Of a stretch of DNA of 64,000 nt, positions 63,719-64,000 are shown piece after piece. The DNA is from Neorhizobium huautlense (GTDB taxonomy: Bacteria; Pseudomonadota; Alphaproteobacteria; Rhizobiales; Rhizobiaceae): contig NZ_JAUSRF010000003.1 of the NCBI RefSeq assembly GCF_030811685.1, forward strand, positions 348,303 to 412,302, given 5' to 3'. The stretch's first letter is position 1; every line of letters starts with the position of its first letter. The notes under the pieces are model-generated. The model did no database searches and was not told the origin of the DNA. It saw only the letters and a list, made by a program, of their open reading frames with translations. The position numbers and the translations under genes were made by a program.

Positions 63719-64000
63719 CTAAAGCGTGTCGCATCTAACAGGATTCGGGATTACGGTTTTGCTTGATCTGTGTTTCACTTTGCCCATGGAAGGAGAAGCG
63801 CCATGGGCAAACCGCATCCGATGGAGTTGCGTGAGCGTGTCGTTGCGTTTGTGAATGAGGGTAATAGTAATCGCGAAGCCGCGCGCCATTTCCGCGTTTC
63901 GCCTTGGTTCGTCAACAAGATGATGATCCTGCATCGCTCATCTGGTTCGCTGAAGCCTGCCACGCAGGGGCATCCGCCTGGCAGCAAACTCTCGCCCCAT
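63719..64000 (+). mobile_element. IS630-family insertion sequence, left part
   Basis: Begins around GCTAAAGCGTGTCGCA (63718-63733), taken as the terminal region because the transposase gene starts about 85 bases further in, as is usual for IS630-type elements. The right end and inverted repeat lie beyond the window, so the exact boundary and target TA duplication are not confirmed. Confidence 0.55.
63803..64000 (+). CDS. IS630-family transposase, N-terminal part
   Basis: 66 codons are visible and the frame is open at the window end. The start has GGAGAAG ahead. The sequence MGKPHPMELRERVVAFVNEG followed by NREAARHFRVSPWFVNKMM is the N-terminal helix-turn-helix of IS630-type transposases, which recognise the terminal repeats. 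The DDE catalytic domain lies outside the window, so intactness is unknown. Confidence 0.85.
   Translation, partial: MGKPHPMELRERVVAFVNEGNSNREAARHFRVSPWFVNKMMILHRSSGSLKPATQGHPPGSKLSPH

Overview
The window looks like chromosome or large-replicon DNA from a Rhizobiaceae-type alphaproteobacterium (Agrobacterium/Rhizobium/Neorhizobium group). The evidence is high-GC coding with ATGA-overlapping operons, several MalK/Ugp-type sugar ABC transporters with LacI regulators, a napEFDABC operon in the rhizobial order, a NasST-controlled nitrate operon and a candidate TGA-N9-TCA iron operator. The assignment rests on gene content and family recognition only.

Layout. (1) 1-9836: a sugar catabolic regulon. 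A four-gene ABC importer (the last permease runs off the left edge) and two dehydrogenases are divergent from a LacI regulator, an HpcH/HpaI aldolase and a quinone-dependent D-lactate dehydrogenase; a strong palindrome lies between the two arms. (2) 9863-11494: a small rhizobial-type hypothetical gene and a DapA-fold protein that has lost the usual catalytic residues. (3) 11507-28933: a 17.4-kb, all-minus-strand iron locus. Read in transcription order it has two IucA/IucC synthetases, an aryl-AMP ligase, a fused carrier-protein/AsbE protein and an AsbF-like 3-dehydroshikimate dehydratase. These are followed by FecI sigma, FecR, a TonB receptor with an STN domain, a DUF2218 protein, a FatB-like binding protein, two permeases and an ATPase, and a second TonB receptor. 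The gene set matches petrobactin (asbABCDEF) biosynthesis plus dedicated uptake. (4) 29230-30894: a Na/Pi cotransporter-PhoU protein. (5) 30991-41670: AfuABC-type importer, inositol-monophosphatase-family phosphatase and UgpBAEC in one direction, divergent from a LacI regulator with two matching operators. This reads as an organophosphate (sugar-phosphate/glycerol-phosphate) uptake and dephosphorylation unit. (6) 42009-47392: napEFDABC periplasmic nitrate reductase with a Crp/Fnr-type box, and mogA for molybdenum cofactor. (7) 47701-59930: assimilatory nitrate operon nrtABC-nirBD-nasA-cysG under nasS/nasT, with a textbook sigma-54 promoter and a leader RNA containing hairpins and an intrinsic terminator. 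(8) 60602-64000: a decayed accessory tail with a 5'-truncated hybrid kinase, a serine recombinase broken by two frameshifts, unassigned DNA and the start of an IS630-family element.

How the parts fit. Region 7 takes nitrate in and reduces it to ammonium (NrtABC, NasA, NirBD, siroheme from CysG), while Nap disposes of electrons in the periplasm; mogA serves both molybdoenzymes. Region 3 would make, export (exporter not seen) and recover a citrate/3,4-catecholate siderophore under iron control. Regions 1 and 5 are scavenging modules for carbon and phosphorylated carbon. No rRNA, tRNA or CRISPR array was seen.
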